Source of the DNA: Epichloe hybrida
Lineage: Eukaryota > Ascomycota > Sordariomycetes > Hypocreales > Clavicipitaceae
Direction of reading: 5' to 3'
Length of the DNA stretch: 64,000 nucleotides
Assembly (NCBI GenBank): GCA_019022495.1
Contig: JAFEKR010000025.1
Location: forward strand, 620,001-684,000
Below, piece by piece: positions 1-11,167 of the stretch (the stretch's first letter is position 1; every line of letters begins with the position of its first letter). The translations under genes and the position numbers were made by a program. The notes below the pieces were generated by a model. The model worked only from the letters and a program-made list of their open reading frames with translations, ran no database searches and had not been told where the DNA came from.

Positions 1-2138
1 ATCTTTTATTATCCCTTGTAAGGTAGAATTATTCTATTCTAGGAGATATCTTTACTATGTATTTTTAGTCTTAAATTATTTCCTTATATAGCTAATAAGC
101 ATAGGGAGGTTTTATAATTAACTAGGTTGAGAGAGGTAGTTTATATAGTATTATAAAGCTTTACCTTTAAGTATAATCTTAAAGGTACAACTAGCTTATT
201 TAGGTTAGATATTAAGTAATTCGCACTTCCTATAGAATATTTAAAGCTTTAATTTAAGAATATTATAGTTATTAGTACTATAGAGTTATTCTTTAGGATA
301 CACCTTTAATAGGTTTATAATTTACTTTAGTAAAAGTCTCTAAGTCTATAGGGGTCCTCTAGATACTTCCCTTTATATTTATAGAAAGGGTAGTAAGGTC
401 TTTAGGAAGTAAAAGGGTAGCTTTATAGGTAGCACTCTTAGGGCTTATTATTCCCTCTAACTTTTCTCTTCCTTATATTAGGGAGGAGGAAGTATAACTC
501 TCTAAGCTATACTAATAAGGGCACTACTAGCCCTAGGTAGTAGAGGTTACCTTTATTAGTAACTCTCTTACTTAGGGGTATTATTAGTAGTGTTTCTAGG
601 GTAATATTACTAACTTATCTTAGGTAAAGGTATAGATAAGGGAGTTACCTATAGGTGCTTATGAATAGTATCCTTAGGTAGTCTTAACTCTAGGTTAATT
701 AACCTTCCTAGAGGAGATTAGCTTAGCTTTCCTAGAGGAGATTAACTTAGCCTTCCTAAAGGAGTCTAGCTTATTAATTCTTTTAATAGTAATTATACTA
801 ATAAGCGGGGTAAAGGGGTAGGTTATTAGGTTTTAATATTACTATTATCTAGTAAATTATAGAAGAACTTTTTATTCTATAGGTTCTTTTAGAAGCCTAT
901 GTACTTCTTCCTAGCCTCTTTAATTTCTTTAAGAGTCTAAAATTAGAATTTTTCTTAGTTACTACTTCTTTAAGGTTATTTACTATCTTAGTGCCTCTTC
1001 TAATAGTTATGTATACTTTATTATAAAGGAGATAGTCTTAAAGTTTATTCTAGGAAAGGTCTCTCCCTTTTATAAACTTATCCCTTAACTAACTATAGAA
1101 ATTATTACTAAATTTAAAGAATAGTATTCTTCTAAATAACCCTTATTCCCTATATTATTTAGTCTTTATAAGGATATAAAGACTCATTTCCTTAGGTATT
1201 ATTATCTCTTTATACTTAGAACTTTCTATTTACTAGAGTAGTTCTTTTATAATATATTATTAAAGTCTTATAGAGATATAAGGGTGTGGATTAGTGTAAA
1301 TAAGGGTTTTTCCTTTATTAAGGTATTTATTACTATCTCTAGCTTTAATGCCTTCTATAGTATTATTATAACTATTACTCTTACTAAGGACTTTAAATTA
1401 TCTAGAGGTCCCTAATAGTCTAGCTATATCTAATATTCTAACTAATTAAGGGAAGCAAATCTTATAATATAAGGAGATAAGGGGTACTACTATGATAGGT
1501 GTAATGTGTTTTAGATATAAAGGATTACAAGGTAAGGCAGTTAACTTTAAATACATAATAGAATATATAATAAAGAAAGATAAGGGGATAGCTTAGCTAC
1601 TAGTATTAAACCTTTCTTTATTATTTTAAAATCTATATAAATATAGATATTAATACTAAAGTAAGAAGAGAGCTATATTATACCTTTCTATTAGTATAAC
1701 TTATTATTAAATATAGCCCTCTTATTTTATAGGGTAAGTTATTATTAAATAAGCTACCTTTTCTAATTAACCTTACTAATCTATAGTGTTTAAAGACTAT
1801 ATGGTTATCTATAAAGGTAACCACTAATTAGTATTAGATTTATAGGGTATTGAATTTAATGTGTTATAGTCGTGAGCCTAAAGAATAGTATTATCATTCA
1901 TTATCTATTCTAGGCTACGTTATTTATTAGTATAATTAATTAAGTTATAGGAAAAGAGAGGTTAAAAGCTAGAAGTTATAATACATAAAGGGAAAAGGGG
2001 TTATGTGTTTATATCCCTATATTTCCTAGCTAATTAACGCGCTAGGTTATAGGTTACGTGTGAGGCGTGCGCGCAGCCTAAGCTTTTGCTAGGTAATTGC
2101 GGCTACGACGCGCGATTAATATCACCTTTGTTCCAACA
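1..2138 (-). repeat. Left copy of a >2.1-kb direct repeat ending in an LTR-like boundary
   Basis: This AT-rich, stop-riddled stretch is repeated in the same orientation at 2531-6650, so position 1 equals about position 2531 and the copy runs off the window. Both copies end on the + strand in TTTGTTYYAACA. In this copy the next bases (CCTTCCTTAC from 2139) read as a polypurine tract on the minus strand. That is what is expected at the outer edge of an LTR whose minus-strand start is TGTTGGAACAAAGG. Whether the whole 2.1 kb is one very long LTR or an LTR plus adjoining internal sequence cannot be decided here. TpA is abundant and CpA scarce, as expected after RIP. Confidence 0.6.
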
Positions 2139-2530
2139 CCTTCCTTACTATATATATAGTATTTCTTTATGTAAGGATTTCCTTCTTTTCCTTATAGTTT
2201 CGAAGGGTATTAGGTCTCTTTTCCTTTCCTATTATATTTTTAGTTAGTCTAGAATTACTCTAGGGTTATAGCTTTAGTTAGGAACTAGTATTAGTTTTTC
2301 TTCTCTTCCTTTACTAGTTAGAATATTATCCTAATCTATTTATAAAATTCTTATAGTCCCTTTAGCAAGTCTATAATAACTCCTTTATATTCTAGAATAT
2401 TATTATAGGCTATTATAAGTTAATTCTAAAGTGCCCTTTTACTTTAGCTTACCTTAGGTACTACTTATTATAAGATAGCTAGTCTTTCTATAAGATTATT
2501 AAAGTAATTAATTATTAATTTACTTAGGTT
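2139..2530 (-). repeat. Short spacer between the two direct-repeat copies
   Basis: About 390 bp of AT-rich, pyrimidine-rich sequence separates the two copies of the direct repeat. If the copies are LTRs this is the whole internal region of a drastically shortened, LARD-like element. If they are tandem copies it is simply the rest of a unit of about 2.53 kb. It begins with a polypurine-tract-like segment on the minus strand. I see no coding potential. Confidence 0.4.
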
Positions 2531-2772
2531 ATCTTTTATTATTTCTTATAAAGTAAAATTATTCTATTCTAGGAGATATCTTTACTATATATCTTTAGTC
2601 TTAAATTATTCCCTTATATAGTAGATAAGTATAGGGAGGTCTTATAGTTAACTAGGTTTAAAGAGGTAGTTTATATAGTATTATAAAGCTTTACCTTTAA
2701 GTATAATCTTAAAGGTATAACTAGCTTATTTAGGTTAGATATTAAGTAATTTATACTTCCTATAGAATATTT

Positions 2773-2944
2773 TGTAAGAACCTAGAAGGTGTGCTAGGAA
2801 CCCCAATAGACCAAAAGATCCGCCAATGCTAGCCGTTGCTAACATTGCACCTTACAATTACTTAAGACCTGTACTGTTGCTTGCGCACCCTGTGGGCTGC
2901 CCTGTGGGCCTCGCGCCCCACAATCCTACGTACAGCGCCTCACA
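2773..2944. mobile_element. Solo LTR, 172 bp, with 5-bp TSD TATTT
   Basis: The insertion begins TGTAAG and ends CTCACA, a TG..CA element with imperfect inverted ends, flanked on both sides by TATTT (2768-2772 and 2945-2949). The homologous copy near position 235-245 holds a single TATTT, the empty site. The insert is GC-richer than its surroundings and keeps CpA and CpG-rich runs such as GCCTCGCGCCCCAC. It therefore escaped most RIP, as expected for a repeat below the usual length threshold or for a recent arrival. Confidence 0.8.
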
Positions 2945-3762
2945 TATTTAAAGCTTTAATTTAAGGATATTATAGTGATTAGCGTTATAAAGTTATTCTT
3001 TAGGGTATACCTTTAATAGGTTTATAATTTACTTTAGTAAAGGTCTTTAAGTCTATAGGGGTTCTCTAGATACTTCTCTCTATATTTATAGAAAGGGTAG
3101 TATAGTCTTTAGGAAGTAAGAGGGTAGCTTTATAAGAAGTAGCCTTAGGGCTTATTATTCCCTCTAACTTTTCTCTTCCTTATATTAGGGAGGAGGAAGT
3201 ATAACTCTCTAAGCTATACTAATAAGGGCACTACTAGCCCTAGGTAGTAGAGGTTACCTTTATTAGTAATGCTCTTACTTAGGGGTATTATTAGTAATGT
3301 TATTAGGGTAGTTTTGCTAAATTATCTTAGGCGGAGGTATAGGCAGGGGTGTTACCTACGGATACTTACGAATAGCATCCTTTAGTGCCCTTAATTCTAG
3401 ATTAATTAACTTTCTTATAAGAGATTAGCCTATTAATCCCTTTAATAGTAATTATACTAAGAGGTAAGGTAAAGGGGTTAGTTATTAGGATCTAATATTA
3501 CTATTATCTAATAGATTATAGAAGAATTCTTTATTCTATAGGTTTTTCTAGAACTATATATACTTCTTCCTAGTCTCTTTAATTTCTTTAAGAGTTTAAA
3601 ATTAGAATTCTTCCTAGTTTACTATTTCTTTAAGGTTATTTACTATCTTTATACCTTTTCTAATAGTTATATACACTTTATTATAAAGGAGATAGTCTTA
3701 AAGTTTATTCTAGGAAAGGTCTCTCCTATTTATAAACTTATCTCTTAACTATCTGTAGAAGT

Positions 3763-4858
3763 TGTTGAAATCAAAAGAGTGGACCGATCCAACTAAACCT
3801 AGGATTACAAAGCCTTATATATTTTAACACTTCCCCTAGAATTGTATATCCAGGTGCCTTATTAAAGGTTAGGCTTATACTAGTAATTGAATTTCTTGTT
3901 ATTATTTTTTTTTTTTCAGTAGGGTTTGAACCTATAACCTTACCTCGCAGAGCAGTGCTTTACTATGGTAGGCGTGTATGCTATAGTAAGCTATAACCAC
4001 TGCGCTACTAGGCTTATAACTTGTTAAAATTAAAAGAGTGGACTAATCTAACTAAACCTAGGATTACAAAGCCTTATATATTTTAACACTCCCCCTGGAA
4101 TTGTATATTTAGGTGCCCTATTAGAGGTTAGGCTTATACTAGCAATTGAATTTCTTTAGTTGTTTTTTTAGTAGGGTTCGAACCTATAACCTTACCTCGC
4201 AGAGCAGTGCTTCACTATGGTAGGCAGGCTAATACGCTACAGTAAGCCACAACCACTGCGCCACCAGGCTTATAACCTGTTAAAATCAAAAGAGTAGACT
4301 AATCTAACTGAACCTAGGATTACAAAGCCTTATATATTTTAACACTCCCCCTGGAATTGTATATCCAGGTGCCCTATTGGAGGTTAGGCTTATACTAGCA
4401 ATTGAATTTCTTGTTATTATTTTTTTTTCGGCAGGGTTCGAACCTATAACCTTGCCTCGCAGAGCAGTGCTTTACTGTGGTAGGCATGTATGCTATAGTA
4501 AGCCATAACCACTACGCCACTAGGCTTATAACCTATTGAAATCAAAAGAGTAGACTAATCTAACTAAACCTAGGATTACAAAGCCTTATATATTTTAACA
4601 CTCCCCCTGGAATTGTATATCCAGGTGCCCTATTAAAGGTTAGGCTTATACTAGCAATTAAATTTCTTATTATTATTATTTTTTTTCGGTAGGGTTCGAA
4701 CCTTTAACCTTGCCTCGCAGAGTAGTGCTTTACTATAGTAAGCGTGTATACTACAATAAGCTATAACTACTACGCCACTAGGCTCATAACCTGTTAAAAT
4801 CAAAAGAGTGGACCAATCCAACTGAACCTAGGATTACAAAGCCTTATATATTTTAACA
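3763..4858 (-). mobile_element. Tandem array of miniature LTR (TRIM-like) elements with tRNA-like interiors
   Basis: Five 67-bp LTRs (3763-3829, 4022-4088, 4278-4344, 4534-4600, 4792-4858) alternate with four interiors of about 190 bp, giving a 256-259 bp period. Each LTR has TGTTAAAA / TTTTAACA ends (some mutated). Reading the minus strand, each LTR is followed by GGTTATRAGCC, which matches the anticodon arm of initiator tRNA-Met as a half-tRNA primer site. Next come an A-box-like TGGCGCAGTGG (4253-4263 in the second unit), a B-box-like GGTTCGAACCC (4174-4184) and an A-rich stretch. A polypurine tract (about CAGGGGGAG) abuts the next LTR. The whole array is flanked by one 5-bp TSD, GAAGT (3758-3762 and 4859-4863). 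No protein is encoded, so mobility would have to be provided in trans. Confidence 0.85.
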
Positions 4859-5402
4859 GAAGTTATTACTAAATTTAGAGAATAGTGTTTTTTTAAATAA
4901 TCCTTATTCCTTATATTATTTAGTCTTTATAAGAATATAAATACTAATTTCCTTAGGTATTATTATCTCTTTATATTTAGAGCTCTTTATTTATTAGAGT
5001 AGTTTCTCTATAATGTGTTATTTAAGTCTTATAGAGATATAGGGGTATAGATTAGTGTAAATAGGGGTTTTCCCTTTATTAGGGTATTTATTACTATCTC
5101 TAGTTTTAACGCTTTCTATAGTATTATTATAGCTATTACTCTTACTAGGAACTTTAAATTAACTAGAGGTCCTAGATAGTCTAGCTATATCTAATATTTT
5201 AATTAATTAAAGGGGAGTAAATCTTTAATATAAGGGGATAGGAGGGGTGTAGATGTGAATTATATAACTTATATTTTAGTGTAAAGGATTATGAGGTAAG
5301 GTGGTTGACTTTAAATGCGTAATAGAATGTATAATAAAGAAAGATAAGGGGATAGCTAAGCTACTAGTATTAAACCCTTCTTTATTATTTTAGAATTTGT
5401 AT

Positions 5403-6153
5403 TGATTTTTTTAATTTTTTTGGGGTCATTGGCTGTGGCCAATGCATCTAATTTTCAAGGAACCAAAAAAATTACTAGCAATACCCAGCTAGTGCCATAT
5501 GTAACAACCAAATTTAATAATTACCATAGTGTTAGGTAAAACATAAAAGGAATAAGCTTTAAGCCACAAATTTAGGGGCTGAAAAGTTAATATAAAGTTT
5601 GTAACAAACTTTGTGACTGCGATTGCGTAAGATACAGTCATAATTCGCGACCGTAGTTAAACTCAAATCCATTTGAGTTTTACTCATAGCATAAATTAAC
5701 GTAATTTCCCCTTCCTCTGCGACTATGTTTATTCCATCTCTTTATATCTCTTCTATCTTATAACTTGTCCTTTAAAGCTCTAAGGCAAACTTGAACCCTA
5801 AAAAAAAATATAACTTATCCTCACTTAACTCTACTCTAATTCGAATCCACAGGTAGGTTAAGGGCTACTAATTAACTAATTAACGACTAACTGATTAGAA
5901 AATAGTATGGCTAAGGGTAACCATAAGCCAGGGGCTATAACCACTAGGCTACAGAACCTAATAGCTATCTAAAAATCCGAGGAAATTCCAGATAAAAAGG
6001 AAATTCAAAAAACCGAAGAAAACATCAAGGAATTTAGGAAAAGTGAGAAGAAGAAGGGAAATAAAAAGCTAGAGAAGAAGGCTAGATATTTGGAAAAGGT
6101 GTTAAAAAATAGAGATCTATAATTTAAGCAGTTTTACCTCGTGCCCAGGAGGG
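5403..6153 (-). mobile_element. Retroposon insertion (SINE/LINE-like) with 13-bp TSD
   Basis: A 751-bp segment absent from the left repeat copy is flanked by 13-bp duplications TTAGAATTTGTAT (5390-5402 and 6154-6166). Its left end, read on the minus strand, is an A-rich tail (two runs of seven A), which with the long TSD points to target-primed reverse transcription in the minus orientation. Inside, on the minus strand, lie an A-box-like TAGCCTAGTGG (5941-5951) and a weaker B-box-like GGATTCGAATT (5839-5849), about 90 nt apart. On the + strand 5973-6120 reads as a Lys/Glu-rich open stretch ending in a stop, perhaps low-complexity only. No reverse transcriptase was seen, so it is non-autonomous or 5' truncated. 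Confidence 0.65.
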
Positions 6154-6650
6154 TTAGAATTTGTATAGATATAGATATTAGTACTAAAGTAAGAAGATAG
6201 CTATATTATACCTTTCTATTAGTATAACTTATGATTAAATATAGCCCTCCTATTTTATAGGGCAAGTTATTATTAAGTAAGCTACCTCTTCTAATTAACC
6301 TTGCTAATCTGCAGTGTTCGAAGACTACGTGGTTATCTGTGAAGGTAACCACTAATTAGTGTTAGTATCACAGGGTATTGAATTTAATGTAATAAGGTTA
6401 TAAGCCTGAAGAATAGTATTATTATTAATTATCTATTCTAGGCTATGTTATGTATTCTTATAGAAAGAGAAGTTAAAAAGCTAGAATTTATAATAATAGA
6501 AAAGAAAGGGGGCCGCGCGTTTATAACCTTATATTTCCTAGCTAATTAATAAGCTAGGTTACGAGTCACGTGTAGGGCTCGCGCGTGGCCTAAGCTTTTG
6601 CTAGGTAATTGCGGCTGCAACGCGCGATCGATATCACCTTTGTTCTAACA

Positions 6651-7117
6651 TTGATTAACAATCTAATTAACGATTTGACTAACGATTTGATTAACGATTT
6701 AACTAATGATCTAATTGACAATCTGATTGACAATCTGATTGATGATTTAATTGATGATTTGACTTACTTTCTAACTGATTTGACCGATTTGATGATTTGA
6801 TAATTTGACTAACTTTCTAACTAATGATTTAATTAACGATTTAATTAACGATTTAACTAACAATTTAACTAACAATTTAACTAACGATTTGATTGATAAT
6901 CTAATTGACAATTTGACTAACGATTTGATTGACGATTTGATTGACGATTTGATTGACGATTTAACTAACGATTTAACTAATAATTTGATTGACAATTTGA
7001 CTAATGATTTGATTAACAATTTGATTGACGATTTAACTGACGATTTGACTAACGATTTAACTAATGATTTGATTAACGATTTAATTAACGATTTGATTGA
7101 CAATTTGATTGACAATT
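6651..7117 (+). repeat. Outer part of the left tandem-repeat arm (12-bp units)
   Basis: About 39 copies of a 12-bp motif of the form GATTTGAYTAAC / AATTTGATTGAC. Because the period is a multiple of three and contains no stop, both strands stay open here; that is an artefact and not a protein. The array is interrupted by two CTTTCTAAC landmarks 46 bp apart (about 6767 and 6813) that enclose a short 9-bp-period block. The same landmark pair, reverse-complemented and with the same spacing, sits near the outer end of the right arm. The array continues at 20776 after a 13.66-kb Gypsy insertion that duplicated CAATT. Confidence 0.85.
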
Positions 7118-7319
7118 TGTGAGAACAGAGGGATAGCTAGGCAAGAGGTATAGGGGCGTTCGTATATTAACTAAAGCTTGCTAGGTCTAAGTGTGTTATG
7201 CGTGTGAGTTACTAACTTATAGCTAGTAACTTACTAGTGTTACGTGAACCTAGCCCTAGGGCGTAGTATGCTTACCTAGTAGTACGCTAGCGCACTAGTA
7301 TTATAAGTAAGGCCTTATA
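7118..7319 (-). repeat. Left (3') LTR of the Gypsy element
   Basis: 202 bp, colinear with 20581-20775. It starts TGTGAGAACA and ends GGCCTTATA where the partner ends GGGCCTCACA. The two LTRs differ mainly by C-to-T and G-to-A changes. Confidence 0.85.
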
Positions 7320-10300
7320 ATTACCCCCTTACTTTTAGCTAGGCTTCTAAATAGCTTTTAGTAAGTACTATATAGCTATTTGCTAAGTAATAGCTATACT
7401 AAAATAATAATAAACAATATTAGTGTTTAAGTATAAATTTGCCTATAACTCCCTATTATATTACTAACTTTTCCCTTTCTTATCTATAGTAAACTTTTCC
7501 CTAGATATTATTATATTATTAGTTACTATAACTTTACCTTTACTACTTACCTTATTATTAGAATAGAATTAGATAAGGAAAGTATTAAGAGCGTTATTAT
7601 TATAGCTATCCCTAATATTTATTTAAGAGAATGTTCCTATATATATTATTTATATATAGGTTACATAGACTTTAAGAAGAATTCTCTAGCTAAGCTTAAT
7701 ATCCCTTAGATTAACTATTAATTCCCTAGTGTGCTAACTACTATTATTAAAGGGAAATATTTAAAGTATTATATGTAGTGTATTAAATATAGTAATACTT
7801 ATAAAATAGTAAGTATATTATATTCTTTACTTTTTTAGTCCCTAATTACCTATATCTCTCTAGGTAATACTAACTATATAAGGGGATTTTCTAAATCTTC
7901 TTACTATCCTTAATTAGGTAAAAACTTTAATAGATGCCTTAAGTAATTAGGACCTTAATAACCCTAATAATTATATGTTTTCTAAGGTAACTTACTACTA
8001 TTTTAGCACCTATTATCTAAACCTTATTTTAGGGTTTAATTACGCTAATATAGCTTATTATATTTCCTTTAGTTTAACTAGGGCTACTAAGGTCTATTAG
8101 GTATATTTTATTATATATTCTCTAGACCTTTACTTACTCCCTAGGTAAGCCACTTTAGCTATATATAATTAGTATATTATTTTATACTAGTAACTTTTAG
8201 TTACTATATATCCTACCCTTACCCTAGGGATTATAAGTTATTACTTCTCCTTTACTACTTATTTACTAACTTTTTATAGCTAAACTATATTATATATTAT
8301 AATTCCTAGAAGAGAAAAATAACTTTATAGCTATAATATTATAATCTAGGATTCATGCCCTAGGGGGTAGTAAAGCACTAGTTTTTCTAGGTAATAGAGG
8401 TAGTGGTTTAGGAGGATAAGAGTAAGGGCACTAAGTACCTCCTTTATAATAGTATTATTTTAATATATAAGGGGGTAACTATAGAAGGGTTTTCTATAAG
8501 ACTCCCCTCCTTATAGGTAACTTTTCTTTTATTATTTAGTAAATAGTTTAATAAGGGTTTTAATTAGAGTGTAATAGTAGCTAATAAGGCTAGGCCTTTT
8601 TTATAATTACCTTATCCCTTATTACTTATAACTTACTTATATCTTACTATGCTTTTTACTTATTTTACTTTAATAAAAAGCTTAAATTACATATTAAGTG
8701 CCTTCTATATCTTCTAATACTACTTATTAATTATATTTGCTTAGCTAGCCCTTCTATTTTACTAGGTATTTATTACCTTTATATATCTTCCTATAATCCC
8801 TAACTTCTTTAACTTTAAACTTATTATTATTATCTTTAAGGTCTAGTATTAGTATATCCTTATCTAGGGTATTTTCCTAGTGATTCTATGGCTCTAATAG
8901 GCTAATATAGAATATATTATATAGTTAGCTATACTTATTAGGTAGCGCTAGTTAGTATGCTTATTTACCTATAGTATTAAGTATTTAAAATAGCCTAATA
9001 AATCTTAGGTTTAGCTTTTATTTTATATCCTTAAGCCTAATATTCTTTACTAATAGTAGTACTAAGTCTTCTCTTTTTAAGGTTATTAGCTAATATCTTT
9101 AGTTATAGTACTTTACCTACGCTTTAGTAGCCCTTACCTAGTTATATGCTAGTTTTTTCCTAACCTTATATAACTTTTTAATATATATATAAGCCTTAAG
9201 GACCTCTCTCTCTATGCTCTTATCCTTAAGAGTAAAGTAAAACTTAGGTAAATAGCCTATAAGAGTGTAATTAGGGGAGTAGCTTATTATCTTATTAATA
9301 GTATTATTATATATAAATTAAGCTATTAGGAGTAGCTTTAGCTATAGTTATTAGTTTTTTTTAATAAAATATTATAAGTAATGCTTAAGTACTTAATTTA
9401 TTCTCTTTATTTACCTATTAGTTTAGGGGTAAAACACTATTAAAAGCCTTTACTTTATATATAACTAGTAATATACCTCTAACTAGAATTAGCTTATAAA
9501 TACTAACCCTCTATTAGATATAATACCCTCTAGCGCTCTAAATTATAGCTTAATCTCCTTATAGAATAACTTTACTAATTTAGCTATATTAATTATAGTC
9601 TTTATAGGAAGAAAAATAAAGTACTTAGTAAATTAGTCTATAATTACTAGGATTATATTAGTTTCTTACTTACCTAGCTACACTAGTAGTAAACCTATAA
9701 TAAAGTCTATTAAGATTTTTACCTATAGTTACCTTAGTATTAGTAGTAATTTAAGGCTTCTATAGGGGTAGTGCTATCTTACTACTACACACTAGTATAC
9801 TCTATAGCTAGATATATAGTCTAAAATAGCTTTACTTATTACTAGCTACTAATAGTAATATTTTAGTAGCTTTAAAGTGTATTTAGTCCTAAAGTAATAT
9901 ACTAATAGATTATTATAGTATAGCTATAGAAGCTCCTATTATAAGATAGGCTCCTATAAAATAACTACCTAGTCTTTATATATTAGAAGGCCCCTTATAT
10001 TACGTAACTATAGACTAGCTTTTCCCCTCCCTTTTACTTAGAAGTTAACCTTACCTTCACGCTTTTATAAATCTAGATCTTAGTCCTATGCCTTCTATAG
10101 TAGTTATACTAATAGTTTATTTACTACAGATTAGTAGGGATTTAGTAATATAATAGCCCCTTAAATTACTTATACTATACTAATATCTTAAATATATGCT
10201 ACCTTCTCCTTAAAATTACCCTTATTTAGCTAACCTATTACTAAATCTATAGTAGCTAACTAGCCTTTTACCTAGGCTACTCTTACCTTAGTAGGTTCTA

Positions 10301-10343
10301 AGACTAGTATTACACTATAACTTCTTTAATATATTAGTACTTC

Positions 10344-11167
10344 TATTGAAATGTAGGGAGCTAGTTGCCAGCTGGCAACAGCTGTACGGGTGCAAGCTCT
10401 ACGGTCAGGGACCAATAGGGCTGCAACGTTAAATTAATTAACGCAACGCAACGGAAGGTTATGGCAGTTATTAACTAATAGAATTTAATTTAGATTACTT
10501 TTATAATATCTTATAGAGCAATAGAATTGATTTTAGATATGTTATACGGGTAATACGGCTGTTATTAGTTAAGAGGACTAGCTATCTAGCTAGTTAAAAA
10601 GATATTCTTTCTCTTATAGACCTACTAACCATATTGGTGGATTTAGGCTGCTAACAGGGTCTTACAGGCTACTTTTAATTTTCCGTAAAATTCATTTATA
10701 TACAAAAACCAAAAAATCAACTTACCACTATACTAGCTAGCAACCCGTATGCACTAACTTTTGGTTTAAAAAATAACCTTATATAAAGAGAAAGCCTTAT
10801 CTTTAAGCTTTAATTTGCTATATGTAAAACTTTTGTATAACCTCTAGATAAAGAGAAAATTGTTATTAAAGATAGCTATAGGGTAAGTTATGTGTAGGGT
10901 AACCTGCTTATGTCACCCTAGCTTACGTTACCCTAGCTTACCTAATTACTAGTGGCGTGGTTATGGCCACACTTGCAGCTATAACGTAATTAACTAATTA
11001 GTTATTTACATAGTTAGTTACAGCTATTAATAGCTATGACGTAGCTATTAATAGCTGCCCTCACAACTATTAATAGCTGTAGTGTAGCTATTAGACTTGC
11101 AAAGTAAGCTAGTAATAAGAAGGTTCTTTAACTAGAAAAGGGCTAAAAATAGGTCTTATTTTTAACA
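10344..11167 (-). repeat. Left (3') LTR of the Copia element
   Basis: 824 bp; the + strand edge is TATTGAAATGTAGGGAG (a mutated TG end) and the other edge is TTTTTAACA. It contains the TTAATAGCTGY-type short repeats shared with the partner LTR. Confidence 0.85.

Larger units (their letters stand above)
2531..6650 (-). repeat. Right copy of the direct repeat, with three nested insertions
   Basis: This is the second copy of the sequence at 1-2138, expanded from about 2.1 to 4.1 kb by three later insertions, each recognised because the left copy shows the empty site: a solo LTR at 2773-2944, a tandem mini-LTR array at 3763-4858 and a retroposon at 5403-6153. It ends in TTTGTTCTAACA, directly against the tandem-repeat arm that starts at 6651. 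In the minus frame near 5050-5230 a stretch rich in Ser, Thr, Asn and Lys suggests former gag-like coding, but stops are frequent and no domain is recognisable. Confidence 0.6.

Noticed and set aside
3900..4010. Functional tRNA genes in the mini-element units
   Set aside because: A and B boxes are present but the interval is too long and the arms do not fold as a tRNA; units recur in tandem between LTRs.
5973..6120. Lys/Glu-rich plus-strand ORF in the retroposon as a protein gene
   Set aside because: No start codon context, under 50 codons, low complexity; kept only as a remark in the retroposon entry.
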